Position numbers and translations under genes: made by a program. From an uncultured Eubacteriales bacterium (GTDB lineage: Bacteria; Bacillota; Clostridia; Christensenellales; CAG-138), in contig CACWYB010000003.1 in the NCBI GenBank assembly GCA_902765005.1, forward strand, positions 186,001-250,000: a stretch of 64,000 nucleotides of DNA, given 5' to 3'. Positions 16,991-26,317 of this stretch are shown here, in pieces. The notes under the pieces are model-generated. The model saw only the letters and a program-made list of their open reading frames with translations. It did not search any database and was not told the origin of the DNA. Each line of letters opens with the position of its first letter. Position 1 is the first letter of the stretch.

Positions 16991-18341
16991 GAAAAGTATC
17001 AAGCGAATCATCCTGTTTGCGATCATCGGCGGGGCCCTGCTCTGCGCCCTGCTGCTGCCCGTCAGCCGCTTCGGTTTCGCGCTGCTGCGGGGGGATCCGG
17101 AGGCGGCCGGCGCCTTCTACGGGAAAATGAACGAAGGTTCACTCATGAAGCGGGGGGCTTTCTCCCTGCTGGACAGCTATGCGAACCGGCAGATGGCAAG
17201 GTATCAAGCGGAAAAGATCCCCTATGAGGAGGCGCTGAACCGGCTCACCGTCCTTGCCCAGGCGGAGCCGAAGGTCCAGGCTATACAAGAGGCGCTTGTG
17301 GCTGCCCAAACCGCTCGGCAGGAGCTTTCGGAAGGGGATGCTCTCTTTGCCCAGGGGGCCTACGCCCAGGCCATCCCCCACTATCGCCTGGCGCTCCAAG
17401 GCAATGCGGAAGCGGCGGGCAAGCTCTATCAGGCCCAGGACGCCTATCGGAACCAGGTGCTGGACCTGGCCATTGGGCTTATGAAAGATAAGAAATATGA
17501 GGAGGCCCAGGCGGCCCTGCAGGCGGGTTTGACCGTTTTTGAGGGGGACGAAAGCTTCACGGCCGCCCTGGCGGACGCCCAGGTGCTGTTCGATCAAAAG
17601 GTCTTTTCGGACATGAGTGCCTCCGTCACGATCGACGCCCAGAGCCCGGCGGACGCCCTTGCCTATGTGGCCCAGCAGCGTTCCCTTGCCCCACAGGACG
17701 AGCGCTGGGCGTACCTGGAGCAGCAGCTCCGCGCCCAGGTGGAAGAAGAAACCTATGAAAAGGCCCAGGCCCTTCGGGAACGGGGGGCCTATCCGGCGGC
17801 GGTGGCAGCCCTTGACGAGGGGCTGGCCCTGGTTGATTCCCCCCGGCTGCAGGCCCTCAAGGGCGAAATCGAAGCCCTTATCTCCTATTGGCTCTGCGAG
17901 CTCACCCCTTCCCGAGACGACACCGGCAGCCCCCGAACCGGGGCGGCGAGCACCGTTTTGCGGGACCAGGTTCAGTCGGACAACCGGGCGAATCTGTATG
18001 ACCACAGCCTGAGCGCGGATATCGGCTCCCTCACCTTCTCCCTTGGGGGCGGGTTTTCCGCCTTTACCGGCACGGTGGCTATGCCCTTCGGGTCCAGCAG
18101 CGACTACCTCCGTCAAAGCGCAGACTTGCGCATCTACGGGGACGGGCAGCTTTTGGCAGAATTTAAGGGCATGGACAGCCAAAGCGAGCCCATGCCCTTC
18201 GAAATCTCCGTGGAAAATGTGAATGAACTGACCCTCTTTTGGACCAGCCAGGGGGCCAACGGCTGGGCGGACTGGGGCCGCTTTGCCACCGTGTTCGACG
18301 GCAGGCTCCTGCCCGCAGGCGTCCAAAGCGCCGGGGAATAA
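16980..18341 (+). CDS. Membrane-anchored TPR-type protein
   Basis: The 453-residue protein has an N-terminal membrane anchor (residues 9-35), then Ala/Gln-rich helical repeats resembling tetratricopeptide repeats (about residues 75-300, with Y-x-x-A-x-x-x-Y/L spacing), and a C-terminal domain of about 150 residues with beta strands ending in a jelly-roll or NPCBM-like sheet (SLTFSLGGGFSAFTGTVAMP). NPCBM/CBM51-type domains bind carbohydrate, and the combination suggests an extracytoplasmic glycan-associated partner of the upstream GT-C-like protein. The 11-base overlap implies translational coupling. Confidence 0.75.
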   Translation: MKDKKSIKRIILFAIIGGALLCALLLPVSRFGFALLRGDPEAAGAFYGKMNEGSLMKRGAFSLLDSYANRQMARYQAEKIPYEEALNRLTVLAQAEPKVQAIQEALVAAQTARQELSEGDALFAQGAYAQAIPHYRLALQGNAEAAGKLYQAQDAYRNQVLDLAIGLMKDKKYEEAQAALQAGLTVFEGDESFTAALADAQVLFDQKVFSDMSASVTIDAQSPADALAYVAQQRSLAPQDERWAYLEQQLRAQVEEETYEKAQALRERGAYPAAVAALDEGLALVDSPRLQALKGEIEALISYWLCELTPSRDDTGSPRTGAASTVLRDQVQSDNRANLYDHSLSADIGSLTFSLGGGFSAFTGTVAMPFGSSSDYLRQSADLRIYGDGQLLAEFKGMDSQSEPMPFEISVENVNELTLFWTSQGANGWADWGRFATVFDGRLLPAGVQSAGE

Positions 18342-18346
18342 ACAGC

Positions 18347-19063
18347 TTACAACAATTCAGACAGCGCCTTGATCTCCTGGCAGGTGCCCGGCAAATACGT
18401 GGGCCGGCTGGGAGATTGCTGCGTGTGGATGTAGCGGCTGTGCACGCCCAGGTTGTGGGCGGGCTTGATGTCGTCCCCCAGGTCGTTGCCGATCATCAGG
18501 CACTCCGCCGGATCGAGCGCATAGGTCTTGAGCAGATGCTCGAAGATGGCGGGGGCGGGCTTTTTCAGGCCCACCTCGGAGGAGATGACGATGCCGTCAA
18601 AAAGGGTGTCCAGGCCGATGGCCTTCAGCTCCGGCCGGGTAAAAGCGGCCTGGGCGTTGGTCAGCAGATAGACCCCGCAGCCCTTCTCCTTCAGGCCCTT
18701 GATGACCTTCATAGCGTCGGGATAGAGCCAGATCCGGGACAGGGACAGGGTGCGGAAAAAGAGGGCGGCATGCTCCACCATTTCGTCCGAAACCTGAACG
18801 TCCTTCTTCTCGTAGAGCCGGCGGAAGACCTGAAGGATGTCCGGCTCGATATGCTCCTTGGGCACGTCGGGGCAGCGGGCCTGCGCCTCCGCCACCAGGC
18901 TTTCGATGGCCGCCTGATAGGCCTTGTACATCTCCCCCGGGGCGTAGCGGGCGCCGGAGAAGGCGTAGAGCAGGGCCATGCGCTGCCAGAGCTTGAGATC
19001 GGTTTCATCCGTGTGGATGTCGACGAGGGTTCCGTAGAGATCAAAGATGTAGTTGCGAATCAT
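18347..19063 (-). CDS. HAD superfamily hydrolase
   Basis: A 238-residue haloacid-dehalogenase-like phosphatase of the YjjG/PpaX-like type. Motif I is FDLYGTLVD (nucleophile Asp 8, acid/base at the GT step), motif II LLTNAQ, motif III KKPAPAIF and motif IV MIGNDLGDDI. The alpha-helical cap lies between motifs I and II. It follows the large surface-protein gene with a 4-base ATGA overlap, so the two are translationally coupled, although their functions are not obviously linked. Substrate unknown. Confidence 0.92.
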   Translation of the reverse strand: MIRNYIFDLYGTLVDIHTDETDLKLWQRMALLYAFSGARYAPGEMYKAYQAAIESLVAEAQARCPDVPKEHIEPDILQVFRRLYEKKDVQVSDEMVEHAALFFRTLSLSRIWLYPDAMKVIKGLKEKGCGVYLLTNAQAAFTRPELKAIGLDTLFDGIVISSEVGLKKPAPAIFEHLLKTYALDPAECLMIGNDLGDDIKPAHNLGVHSRYIHTQQSPSRPTYLPGTCQEIKALSELL

Positions 19064-21423
19064 AGGCGTGATACGAAGACGACCTCCTGTTTTACTTTGG
19101 GTATGACACGGGGGGCGGGCTTGGTTTCCACCACCCGAGGCTGCACGAAGGGAGCTTCCTCCTCTGCCGGGGATTCAATTTCCGGCGTCATTTGGGAAAC
19201 GGGCTCAGCTGCAGGCTGCACTTCCGAAATAGGATCAGGCATCGCTTCCGGAACAGCTTCAGACGCCGGCCGGTCCGCCGGGACGGGCGCCGACGCGGGG
19301 TCCGCCTCCGGCACAGGCACAAAGACCGGTTCCCGCCGCAGGATGAGGGTGGGCTGAGCCTCCTCCTCCCTGACGGAAAGGGGCTCGGCCTTTTTTTCTC
19401 TGATAGGCTTGGCCTTTGGCTTGGGCCTTTCCTGCGCAGCGGGCGCTTTTTCCGCCTCTGTTGCGTCCATATCCTCATGGACGGCAGGGAACGGCATGGT
19501 ATGGTCCGAGGACATCATGGCCGGGCGCTGGCGCTGCTTCCTGATGGAAACGGCGGTGATGTCGCCCCGGGTCCGGCTCTGACGCTCCGGCTGCGGGGGC
19601 GGGGCCGCCTGGGCCATGGTGTTGGAGCGGATCTCCACGGCCTCCGGGGGGATGACGCCCTCCTCTCCCCCTTCTACCAGGGGGATCCGGTCCGTCCGGT
19701 CCATATAGCGAAGCTTGGCCGGCTGCATGTAGCCGAACTGGGCCCGGACCGTATCCGTATCGCTTCGGGACGGGATGGGGCCGGTGGGCGTTTTCCTGGG
19801 GCCGAAGGGGCGGCGGACCGCCTCCTTGGGCAAAAAGCGGCGGATGTTCAGCTCGGCCACCCGGAAGATGACCGAAAGAAGCAGGAACATGAGGGTCAGC
19901 GCCAGCACGATGAGGGCCGTCATCCTGAGGATCCGGGCGTAACGCTCCGTGTCGTAGATGGTGCCGGTGGTGTCCACGGTCTTGCCGGGCTGGATCTGGG
20001 GCAGGCTGGTGGGCTTGGGCGCCGTCAGCGGCGACAGGTCCAGCGTCATGGGCACGGTGGCGTACTGGGTTTGGGCCGGGTCCATGGCGGACATGACGAA
20101 GGTCAGGGAGCGGGTGCCGGCGGGGACGGTGAACTCCTTCTCAAAGGTGGTGGTGCCCGTGCTCAGGGACCCGTATTCGTTGACCACGGATTTGAAGTAG
20201 TCCGCCTCGGTGATGACGGCGTTGGAGATGGGCACCCTGGAATCGTTCCGGATTTCAAACAGGAGCTTCAGGCGGTTGGAGCCGTCGTCGTTCTGGGCGG
20301 AACCGGTGAGGGACACGGAGAGGTTGAGCCGCACCTGGTCGGAATCCACGTAGGGCAGCACCTCGTAGGCGGAGGGGCTCTTAACGGTGCAGACGCCGCC
20401 GAGGCCGTCCCGGCCCGTGGCCTCAAAGGAGATGTAGCGGACGGAGCTGGCGGACACGGCGGAGGGCACGGTACAGGAGATGGTCCTCTCGTTCCCCGCC
20501 TCCAGGGCGATGCCATCGGCGATCAGGGTGCCGATCTCGTCCACGATGCGGATGTCCGTCATGGGGTGGGAACCGGCGTTGATGAGCTTGATACGGAAGA
20601 GCGTTCCCTCCGCGGTGGCCGGGTACTTCTCCACCTCCATCTTCAGCTCCACGTCCACATATTCCACGGTGATGGCGCCGGAAGCGAAGGCCGCGGACTC
20701 GATGCCCCGGACGGTGTACCGGGTGGAGGGCATGAATTCCAAATTGCCGGTGCCCATGATGGCGGTGGCCACCACCTGCATCCGCTCTCCGGCCAGCAGG
20801 GTATTCTTCTCCAGGGGCACGGTGCCCTGGGGCATGGCCGGGTCCTGGAGGGTGATGTTGGTCATGTCGAACTTGGTATCGTTGAAGAGGGTATAGGTGA
20901 CGGTGACCATGTCCCCCTCCCGGGCAAGGAGCACGTCCGTTTCCAAACTCACCGTCATGACGGGCTCCACGAACCGCTCCACCCTGACAGTGGAAAGGAT
21001 GCTGTGGTTCAGGGTGATGGGGTCCAGGTGCTCCGAATCCTCCTCGGCGTAGGCGGTGGTGTGCCAGGTGAGCTGAAAGGCCAAGTCCCTATCGAATTCG
21101 TCCTCGTCGATGTGCACGCTCTCCAAGGTGAACTCCATCACGTCGTTGGCGGCCAAAGACAGGCTTTCGCCGATGAGCTTGGGCTCGTCCAGCAAGTCCC
21201 CCCGGAGGGTCAGATCGTTGAACACATATTCCGCATCGGAGGTGTTTTTCAGGGTGAAGCGGAAATAGGTCATCTCCCCCGCCGCACTGAGCAGGCATTC
21301 CGGGTCCGCCTCCACGGTGAGCTCCAGGGGCTCCTCCGTTTCGGCGGCAGCGGGAACGGCCATCCATATAAGAAGGATGGCAAAAAGCAGGATATGGAGC
21401 TGAAACCGTTTAGTTGCCTTCAT
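19060..21423 (-). CDS. Large surface-anchored protein with Ig-like/CARDB repeats and a Pro-rich cytoplasmic tail
   Basis: The 787-residue product has a signal peptide (about 1-28, ending VPAAA), then repeated extracytoplasmic beta-sandwich domains of DUF11/CARDB type to about residue 480, each with an I-N-A/F-N-D-T and later V-x-Y-T-L-F-N-type strand. A single membrane helix lies near residues 500-525, followed by a basic stop-transfer segment. The last 260 residues are low complexity, rich in Pro, Glu and Ala, and would be cytoplasmic. No catalytic motif is visible. It overlaps yigZ upstream by 14 bases and the HAD gene downstream by 4. Confidence 0.8.
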   Translation of the reverse strand: MKATKRFQLHILLFAILLIWMAVPAAAETEEPLELTVEADPECLLSAAGEMTYFRFTLKNTSDAEYVFNDLTLRGDLLDEPKLIGESLSLAANDVMEFTLESVHIDEDEFDRDLAFQLTWHTTAYAEEDSEHLDPITLNHSILSTVRVERFVEPVMTVSLETDVLLAREGDMVTVTYTLFNDTKFDMTNITLQDPAMPQGTVPLEKNTLLAGERMQVVATAIMGTGNLEFMPSTRYTVRGIESAAFASGAITVEYVDVELKMEVEKYPATAEGTLFRIKLINAGSHPMTDIRIVDEIGTLIADGIALEAGNERTISCTVPSAVSASSVRYISFEATGRDGLGGVCTVKSPSAYEVLPYVDSDQVRLNLSVSLTGSAQNDDGSNRLKLLFEIRNDSRVPISNAVITEADYFKSVVNEYGSLSTGTTTFEKEFTVPAGTRSLTFVMSAMDPAQTQYATVPMTLDLSPLTAPKPTSLPQIQPGKTVDTTGTIYDTERYARILRMTALIVLALTLMFLLLSVIFRVAELNIRRFLPKEAVRRPFGPRKTPTGPIPSRSDTDTVRAQFGYMQPAKLRYMDRTDRIPLVEGGEEGVIPPEAVEIRSNTMAQAAPPPQPERQSRTRGDITAVSIRKQRQRPAMMSSDHTMPFPAVHEDMDATEAEKAPAAQERPKPKAKPIREKKAEPLSVREEEAQPTLILRREPVFVPVPEADPASAPVPADRPASEAVPEAMPDPISEVQPAAEPVSQMTPEIESPAEEEAPFVQPRVVETKPAPRVIPKVKQEVVFVSRL

Positions 21424-22072
21424 GTTCCTCTTTGGGTCGGTATACCCGGTCCGTGACCCGGCCGGTCAGGGTGCCGGCGCTCTGGTCAAAGACGGATTGC
21501 AAAAAGCTGATTGTCTGCGCCGCGTCCACCGCGGCCTGGCAGCGGATGATCTCCCCGTAGTCTGGCGTGAGGGCGGCGTCGTATTTTCTGGCCTCCGCCT
21601 GCAAAAGGGACCACTGGGCGTAGGGCACCTCAAAGGCCACCAGGTCGCTGGGGACCATGCGCACCACGCCGGCGCTGCGGATGGCTTCGGCGCAGGATTT
21701 GGAATAGGCCCGCACCAGGCCCCCGGTGCCCAGCAGGATGCCGCCGAAATAGCGAGTGACCACGCACAGCACGTTGGTGACCCCGGCCCCCCGCAGGGCT
21801 TCCATCATGGGCATGCCGGCGGTGCCGCCGGGCTCCCCGTCGTCGGAAAAGCGGGCGACGGCCCCCTTCTCCCCGATGGAGTAGGCGTAGCAGTTGTGGG
21901 TGGCGTCCCAATACTGCTTCTTCAGAGCCGCCAGGGTCTCCAATGCCTCCGCTTCGCTTGACACGGGATAGCACTGGCCGATGAAGCGGGATTTGTTGAT
22001 CACCAGCTCGATGCGGGAGGGCGCCTTCACGGTGCGATAGGGTATGAGTTCCGCCATAGGCCTGCTTTTCAC
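21410..22072 (-). CDS. yigZ: YigZ/IMPACT family protein
   Basis: The 220-residue protein has the UPF0029 N-terminal domain with the ATHNCYAY and FSDDGEPGGTAGMP motifs and the VTRYFGGILLGTGGLVRAYS segment typical of YigZ, plus the C-terminal DUF1949 ferredoxin-like domain. IMPACT-family proteins are linked to translational control in eukaryotes; the bacterial role is unclear. The start is uncertain: a GTG at 22072 with GGAAGGGAG just upstream, or ATG at 22057. Downstream genes overlap, suggesting a three-gene operon. Confidence 0.93.
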   Translation of the reverse strand: MKSRPMAELIPYRTVKAPSRIELVINKSRFIGQCYPVSSEAEALETLAALKKQYWDATHNCYAYSIGEKGAVARFSDDGEPGGTAGMPMMEALRGAGVTNVLCVVTRYFGGILLGTGGLVRAYSKSCAEAIRSAGVVRMVPSDLVAFEVPYAQWSLLQAEARKYDAALTPDYGEIIRCQAAVDAAQTISFLQSVFDQSAGTLTGRVTDRVYRPKEEHEGN

Positions 22073-22099
22073 CCGCTCCCTTCCACAGTATTCGTCGAT

Positions 22100-22128
22100 A
22101 TAGTAGCAAATTTGCGGGATAAAAGCAA
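22100..22128 (-). promoter_or_regulatory. Promoter of the yigZ operon
   Basis: Minus strand TTGCTT (22128-22123), 17-base spacer, TACTAT (22105-22100). Confidence 0.65.
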
Positions 22129-22144
22129 GTTTGGGGCGGATTTG

Positions 22145-22987
22145 TTACAAATTGTCCACGGCTTCGCCCCGCAAAAGGGCGATCTCCCGGGCGTAGCCGC
22201 TCAGGTCCTCCTGGGGCGTTTCCAGGATCATGGGCAGGTCCTTCAGCGCCGGGTGCTCCACCAGCCGCAAAAAGGCGTCCAGGCCTATGTGCCCCTTGCC
22301 GATGGGCGCGTGGCGGTCCTTGCGGCTGCCCAGGGGAAAGAGGGAGTCGTTCACATGGAGGGCTTTGAGTTTATGGATGCCGATGGCGTCGTCGAACAGG
22401 CCCAGCACCCCGTCCAGGTCGTTCACGATGTCGTATCCGGCGGCAAAGACATGGCAGGTGTCCAAACACACCCCCGCCTTTTCCGGCAGGTCCAAGAGGC
22501 GAAGGATGGCGGCGATCTCCCCAAAGGTCCCGCCGATCTCGCTCCCCTGCCCCGCCATGGTCTCGATGAGCACGGTGGCAGATATATCCGGCGTCAGGAG
22601 GGAATTGACGAGGGCGGCCGTCTTCTCAACGCCCGCTTCCGCGCCCTGGCCCACATGGCTGCCGGGATGGAAGTTGTAGAAGTTTCCCGGGAAATGCGAC
22701 AGGCGCAAGAGATCGTCGGCCATGACCATGGCGGCGAACTCCTTCACCCGCTCCTCCTTGGCACAGGGGTTCAGGGTATAGGGGGCGTGGGCCAGGATGG
22801 GCAGCATGTCCCTCTCCCGCAGCAGGCCCATGAGGGCGTCGGCGTCCCCTTCCTCCAGTGGCTTTGCCTTGCTGCCCCGGGGGTTGCGCAAAAAGAACTG
22901 GAAGGTGTTGGCCCGGATGGACAGGGCGTCCTTTCCCATGGCCAGATAGCCCTTGGACGGGGAGAGATGGCAGCCGATGCGGATCAT
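22145..22987 (-). CDS. nfo: Endonuclease IV (AP endonuclease, TIM-barrel)
   Basis: The 280-residue protein cleaves DNA 5' to abasic sites in base-excision repair. Metal ligands and signatures of the AP endonuclease 2 family are present: NFHPGSHVGQG, VLIETMAGQGSEIG, VCLDTCHVFAAGYD and LHVNDSLFPLGSRKDRH with the catalytic Glu/His/Asp set for a trinuclear Zn site. The start MIRIGCHLS is usual for the family. It stands alone between a terminator for the upstream acyl-CoA ligase and the yigZ promoter. Confidence 0.95.
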   Translation of the reverse strand: MIRIGCHLSPSKGYLAMGKDALSIRANTFQFFLRNPRGSKAKPLEEGDADALMGLLRERDMLPILAHAPYTLNPCAKEERVKEFAAMVMADDLLRLSHFPGNFYNFHPGSHVGQGAEAGVEKTAALVNSLLTPDISATVLIETMAGQGSEIGGTFGEIAAILRLLDLPEKAGVCLDTCHVFAAGYDIVNDLDGVLGLFDDAIGIHKLKALHVNDSLFPLGSRKDRHAPIGKGHIGLDAFLRLVEHPALKDLPMILETPQEDLSGYAREIALLRGEAVDNL

Positions 22988-23002
22988 GGATGTTCTCCTT
23001 CC

Positions 23003-23034
23003 AAAAAGGGCCGCTGCCCGTTTGGCGGCGGCCC
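23003..23034 (-). terminator. Terminator of the acetoacetyl-CoA synthetase gene
   Basis: GGGCCGCTGCC (23008-23018) pairs with GGCGGCGGCCC (23024-23034), with a minus-strand T run at 23007-23003. Confidence 0.85.
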
Positions 23035-23049
23035 GAGGGTTTTGATACT

Positions 23050-25011
23050 TTACTTCTGCAGCTCCGGCAGGAGGGCTTCGAAATAGTCCAGGGATTCCGG
23101 GTTGCCCAGGGCTTCCCGGTTGGTGATGCGGCGGCCGTTGACCAGGTTGGTGACGGCGGACTCCACTTTTTTGCCGTTGAAGGTCTTGGGCAGATCCGGC
23201 ACGGCGAAGATGAGGGCCGGCACATGGCGGGGAGACGCCTTGGTGCGCAGCTCCTTCTTGATGCGCTTCTTCAGCTCCTCGGTGAGCTCCGCCCCGGGGG
23301 CCAGCTGAACGAAGAGCAATATCCGCTGATCGTCGTGGTACATCTGCCCGATGGCCAGGCTGTCCTGGATCTCGGGGAGCTTCTCCACGATGTTGTAGAT
23401 CTCCGCGGTGCCGATGCGCACGCCGGAGGGCTTCAAAACGGAGTCGGACCGGCCGAAGTAGGACACGCCGCCGGTCTCGGTGTTGAATTGGACATAGTCC
23501 CCGTGGTGCCAGATGCCGGGGTACACCCGGAAATAGGCGTTCATGTACCGCTCGCCGTCCGGGTCGTTGGCAAAGTAGATGGGCATGCTGGGCTCGGGGA
23601 TCTCGCAGACCAGCTCGCCCTGGGTGTCCCGGACGGGCTTTCCGTTTTCATCGTAGCACTCGATCTTCATGCCCAGGCCCGGCGCCTGGAGCTCGCCCAC
23701 GTAGACCGGGCTCAGCAGGTTGCCGATGCAGAAGCAGCCGTTGATGTCCGTGCCGCCGGCGATGGAGTTGAAGTGCAGATCCTCCTTGATTTCCCGGTAG
23801 ACGAAGCGGAACCCCTCCTCGCTGAGGGCGGAGCCGGTCTGGGAGATCATGCGCAGCTTCGAAAGGTCTGCGTGTTCCTTGGGGTTGAAGCCCGCGGCCA
23901 TGAGGGTGTGGATATAGCTGGCGGAAAGGCCGAAGACCGTGACCTGCTCCTCCTCCAAAATCTTCCAGATGGCGTCCAGATCCGGGTAGGAGGGGTTGCC
24001 GTCGTAGAGGACGATGGAGCTGCCCGCGCCCAATGTGGCGGCCTGCCAGTTCCACATCATCCAGCTGCAGGTGGTGATGTAGAGCATCCGGTCGGAGGGC
24101 TTCATGTCGTGGTGGAGGACCAGCTCCTTGAGCTGGTTGATGAGCAGCCCGCCCACGGACTGGACCATGCACTTGGGCTTGCCCGTGGTGCCGGAGGAGA
24201 ACATGACCACGGTGGGGTCGTTGAACTCCCGCTGAGCATAGAGGAAGGGCTCGGGGACCTTGTCGGCCAGGAAGTCGTCATAAAGGATTGCGTTGGGCAC
24301 CGCAGCGATCCGGCTGCTGTCGCCGGCGTAGTGGACCACCACCACCTTCTTGAGCTCGCCCATGCGGGCGGCCACCTGGGCGGCGTTGTCCAGGGTGTCG
24401 AACTCCTTGCCCTTGTAGTAGTAGCCGTCGGTGGTGAAGAGGACCTTGGGCGAGACCTGGCCCAGGCGGTCGAAGGCCGCACCGGGGCCGATATCCGTGG
24501 CGCAGGAGCACCAAACGCCCCCCACCGCCGCCGTGGCCAGCATGGCGATGACGGTTTCAGGCAGGTTGGGCAGGTACGCGGAAACCGCGTCCCCCTCCCC
24601 CACGCCCAGGGCCCGCAGCGCCGTGGCCAGGCGCAGCGTCTCCTCCTTCACTTCCTTCCAGCTCAGGACCCGGCGGACCTTATCCTCCCCCCGGAAGATG
24701 AGGCAGGGCTCGTCGTTAGCTTCATGGCGCAGGAGGTTTTCGGCGTAGTTCAGCCGGCAGCCGGGGAACCACTTGGCCCCGGGGAACCTATGGATGTCGT
24801 CCACCGTCTTCTCATAGGGCGTGGAGTGGGCGATGTCCAGATACCGGAAGAGAATATCCCAAAAGGCTTCCGGCTCCTCCACGCTGAAGCGGTAGAGCTC
24901 CTTGTAGTTCTGATAGCTTGTGCCCATTTCGGCATTGACCATCTTCATGAAAGCGTACATGTTGGACGCTTTTTTCGTCTCCTCGCTGGGGGTCCACAAC
25001 AGCTCGCGCAT
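23050..25011 (-). CDS. Acetoacetyl-CoA synthetase
   Basis: The 653-residue protein activates acetoacetate (or a related short acid) to the CoA ester using ATP. It has the ANL adenylating core: the P-loop-like FSSGTTGKPKCMVQS at about residue 265, SSIVLYDGNP, the GGTDINGCF motif A5, and FGRSDSVLKPSGVRIGTAEIYN near residues 510-535. The N-terminal FPGAKWFPGCRLNYAENL segment and the length of about 650 match acetoacetyl-CoA rather than acetyl-CoA synthetases. It has its own promoter and terminator. Substrate assignment is from family resemblance. Confidence 0.93.
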   Translation of the reverse strand: MRELLWTPSEETKKASNMYAFMKMVNAEMGTSYQNYKELYRFSVEEPEAFWDILFRYLDIAHSTPYEKTVDDIHRFPGAKWFPGCRLNYAENLLRHEANDEPCLIFRGEDKVRRVLSWKEVKEETLRLATALRALGVGEGDAVSAYLPNLPETVIAMLATAAVGGVWCSCATDIGPGAAFDRLGQVSPKVLFTTDGYYYKGKEFDTLDNAAQVAARMGELKKVVVVHYAGDSSRIAAVPNAILYDDFLADKVPEPFLYAQREFNDPTVVMFSSGTTGKPKCMVQSVGGLLINQLKELVLHHDMKPSDRMLYITTCSWMMWNWQAATLGAGSSIVLYDGNPSYPDLDAIWKILEEEQVTVFGLSASYIHTLMAAGFNPKEHADLSKLRMISQTGSALSEEGFRFVYREIKEDLHFNSIAGGTDINGCFCIGNLLSPVYVGELQAPGLGMKIECYDENGKPVRDTQGELVCEIPEPSMPIYFANDPDGERYMNAYFRVYPGIWHHGDYVQFNTETGGVSYFGRSDSVLKPSGVRIGTAEIYNIVEKLPEIQDSLAIGQMYHDDQRILLFVQLAPGAELTEELKKRIKKELRTKASPRHVPALIFAVPDLPKTFNGKKVESAVTNLVNGRRITNREALGNPESLDYFEALLPELQK

Positions 25012-25045
25012 ATGCTTCTCCTTTGTCGCAAAAATATCTGTTTAT

Positions 25046-25075
25046 ATGATATCGCAAACCCGCGCCCTCTGTCAA
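25046..25075 (-). promoter_or_regulatory. Promoter of acetoacetyl-CoA synthetase
   Basis: Minus strand TTGACA (25075-25070), 18-base spacer, TATCAT (25051-25046). Confidence 0.75.
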
Positions 25076-25094
25076 TGAAGGCCGGGTTATATAC

Positions 25095-25117
25095 AAAAAA
25101 GGAGGCCGGCGGCCTCC
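25095..25117 (-). terminator. Terminator of the DUF362 gene
   Basis: GGAGGCC (25101-25107) pairs with GGCCTCC (25111-25117); six A residues on the plus strand read as a T tail on the minus strand. Confidence 0.85.
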
Positions 25118-25126
25118 CGTTTCCAT

Positions 25127-26299
25127 TCAGCGTATCCTTTCCAGGAGCTTGCTTAGCCCGGTCCTGCGCACCTTCATGGCGCCGATGGGGCAGAATTCCT
25201 GGCAGCAGAAGCAGCGGATGCACTTTTTATAGTCGATGTCGGGCTTCCTGTCCACCATGGTGATGGCCTTGGCGGGGCAGACCTTGAAGCACTCCCCGCA
25301 GCCGATGCAGTCCTCCCCCTTCACCTGGGGCCGGGGCTGGACGGCGGCCTTCAGGATGCCGGCCCAGGCTTTGCCCACAAGGCCCTTGGATTCGTCGGTG
25401 AAGAGCAGGCCCCGCTTCACGCCGATGGTCTCGAAGCTGGGGCAGATGAACCGTTCCCAGCCCTCGGACACGGCCAGCTCCTGGACCGTGGCGGGGATGA
25501 GTCCCCGCTCGAAAGCGGCTTCCAGGGTGGGCACGTCGCTTCGATCCATGTGGATGAGGGCGGACAGAACCAGATCCAGCTTGTGGGGGGACCGGGAGGC
25601 CGCGATAAGCCCCATCTTCCGGGGCTTGCCCTGGGAGGGGCCGTTGCCCTCCATGGCCATGACGCCGTCGCAAATGGTCAGCACGGGCTTAAAATAGGCG
25701 TTGATGTCCACCAGCATCCGGGAGAAGTCCGTGGGGTTGGGATAGCGATAGTGGTACTCGGGCTTGTCCGTGCCGGGTATGGCGCCGAACATGTTCTTGC
25801 AGCCGCCGGTGAGGCCCATCATGCCGTGGGTCTTGAGCTTGCAGAAGTCGATGATATAGTCGCAGTCCGCAAGATACGCCGTGTAGGTGAAGTGCTTCAT
25901 CACCTTGGCCTCGGGGAAGTCCGTCTCTTTTATGTCCGTGTTCTGGTTCAGCACGGCGCCGGCCTTCTCACAGTCCGTGAGCCCCGTGGCGGCGTAGACC
26001 CGCTTGAGATAGGGCAGGGAGAAGGGCCCGCCGGGGCTGTCGCCGATGACGACCTGGGCGCCCCGTTCCAGAAGGAGCTCCGAGAGGGCCGAGAGCAGCA
26101 CCGGATGGGTGGTGGCGGCCTTGTCGGGCTTCAGGAAGGTGATCAGGTTGGCCTTGACGACCACCTTATCCCCGGGCCGGATGAAATCCAGGCCGCCCAG
26201 GGGGGCAATGGCTTCCAGCAAGGCGGCTTTAGCCAGGGCCGGTTCATAGGCGTCGCAGGGGACGACGGTCACATCAAGGGGACGGGTTTGGGTTTCCAT
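25127..26299 (-). CDS. DUF362 domain protein with 2[4Fe-4S] ferredoxin domain
   Basis: The 390-residue protein combines a DUF362 domain (about residues 1-300, with NLITFLKPDKAATTHP, GDSPGG and CKLKTHG) and a C-terminal ferredoxin-like domain with two clusters of the C-x-x-C-x-x-C-x-x-x-C-P type (CIGCGECFKVCP and CIRCFCCQEFCP). Such proteins are common in anaerobes; the redox partner and substrate are unknown. The gene begins 18 bases after mgtE, so it may be cotranscribed with it, although no magnesium link is known. A terminator follows. Confidence 0.9.
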   Translation of the reverse strand: METQTRPLDVTVVPCDAYEPALAKAALLEAIAPLGGLDFIRPGDKVVVKANLITFLKPDKAATTHPVLLSALSELLLERGAQVVIGDSPGGPFSLPYLKRVYAATGLTDCEKAGAVLNQNTDIKETDFPEAKVMKHFTYTAYLADCDYIIDFCKLKTHGMMGLTGGCKNMFGAIPGTDKPEYHYRYPNPTDFSRMLVDINAYFKPVLTICDGVMAMEGNGPSQGKPRKMGLIAASRSPHKLDLVLSALIHMDRSDVPTLEAAFERGLIPATVQELAVSEGWERFICPSFETIGVKRGLLFTDESKGLVGKAWAGILKAAVQPRPQVKGEDCIGCGECFKVCPAKAITMVDRKPDIDYKKCIRCFCCQEFCPIGAMKVRRTGLSKLLERIR

Positions 26300-26317
26300 A
26301 GGGTCGGTTCCTTTGCT

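Noticed and set aside
22858-25263. An 801-codon open frame opposite nfo and the acyl-CoA ligase
   Set aside because: Shadow; the adenylating-enzyme motifs lie on the minus strand.
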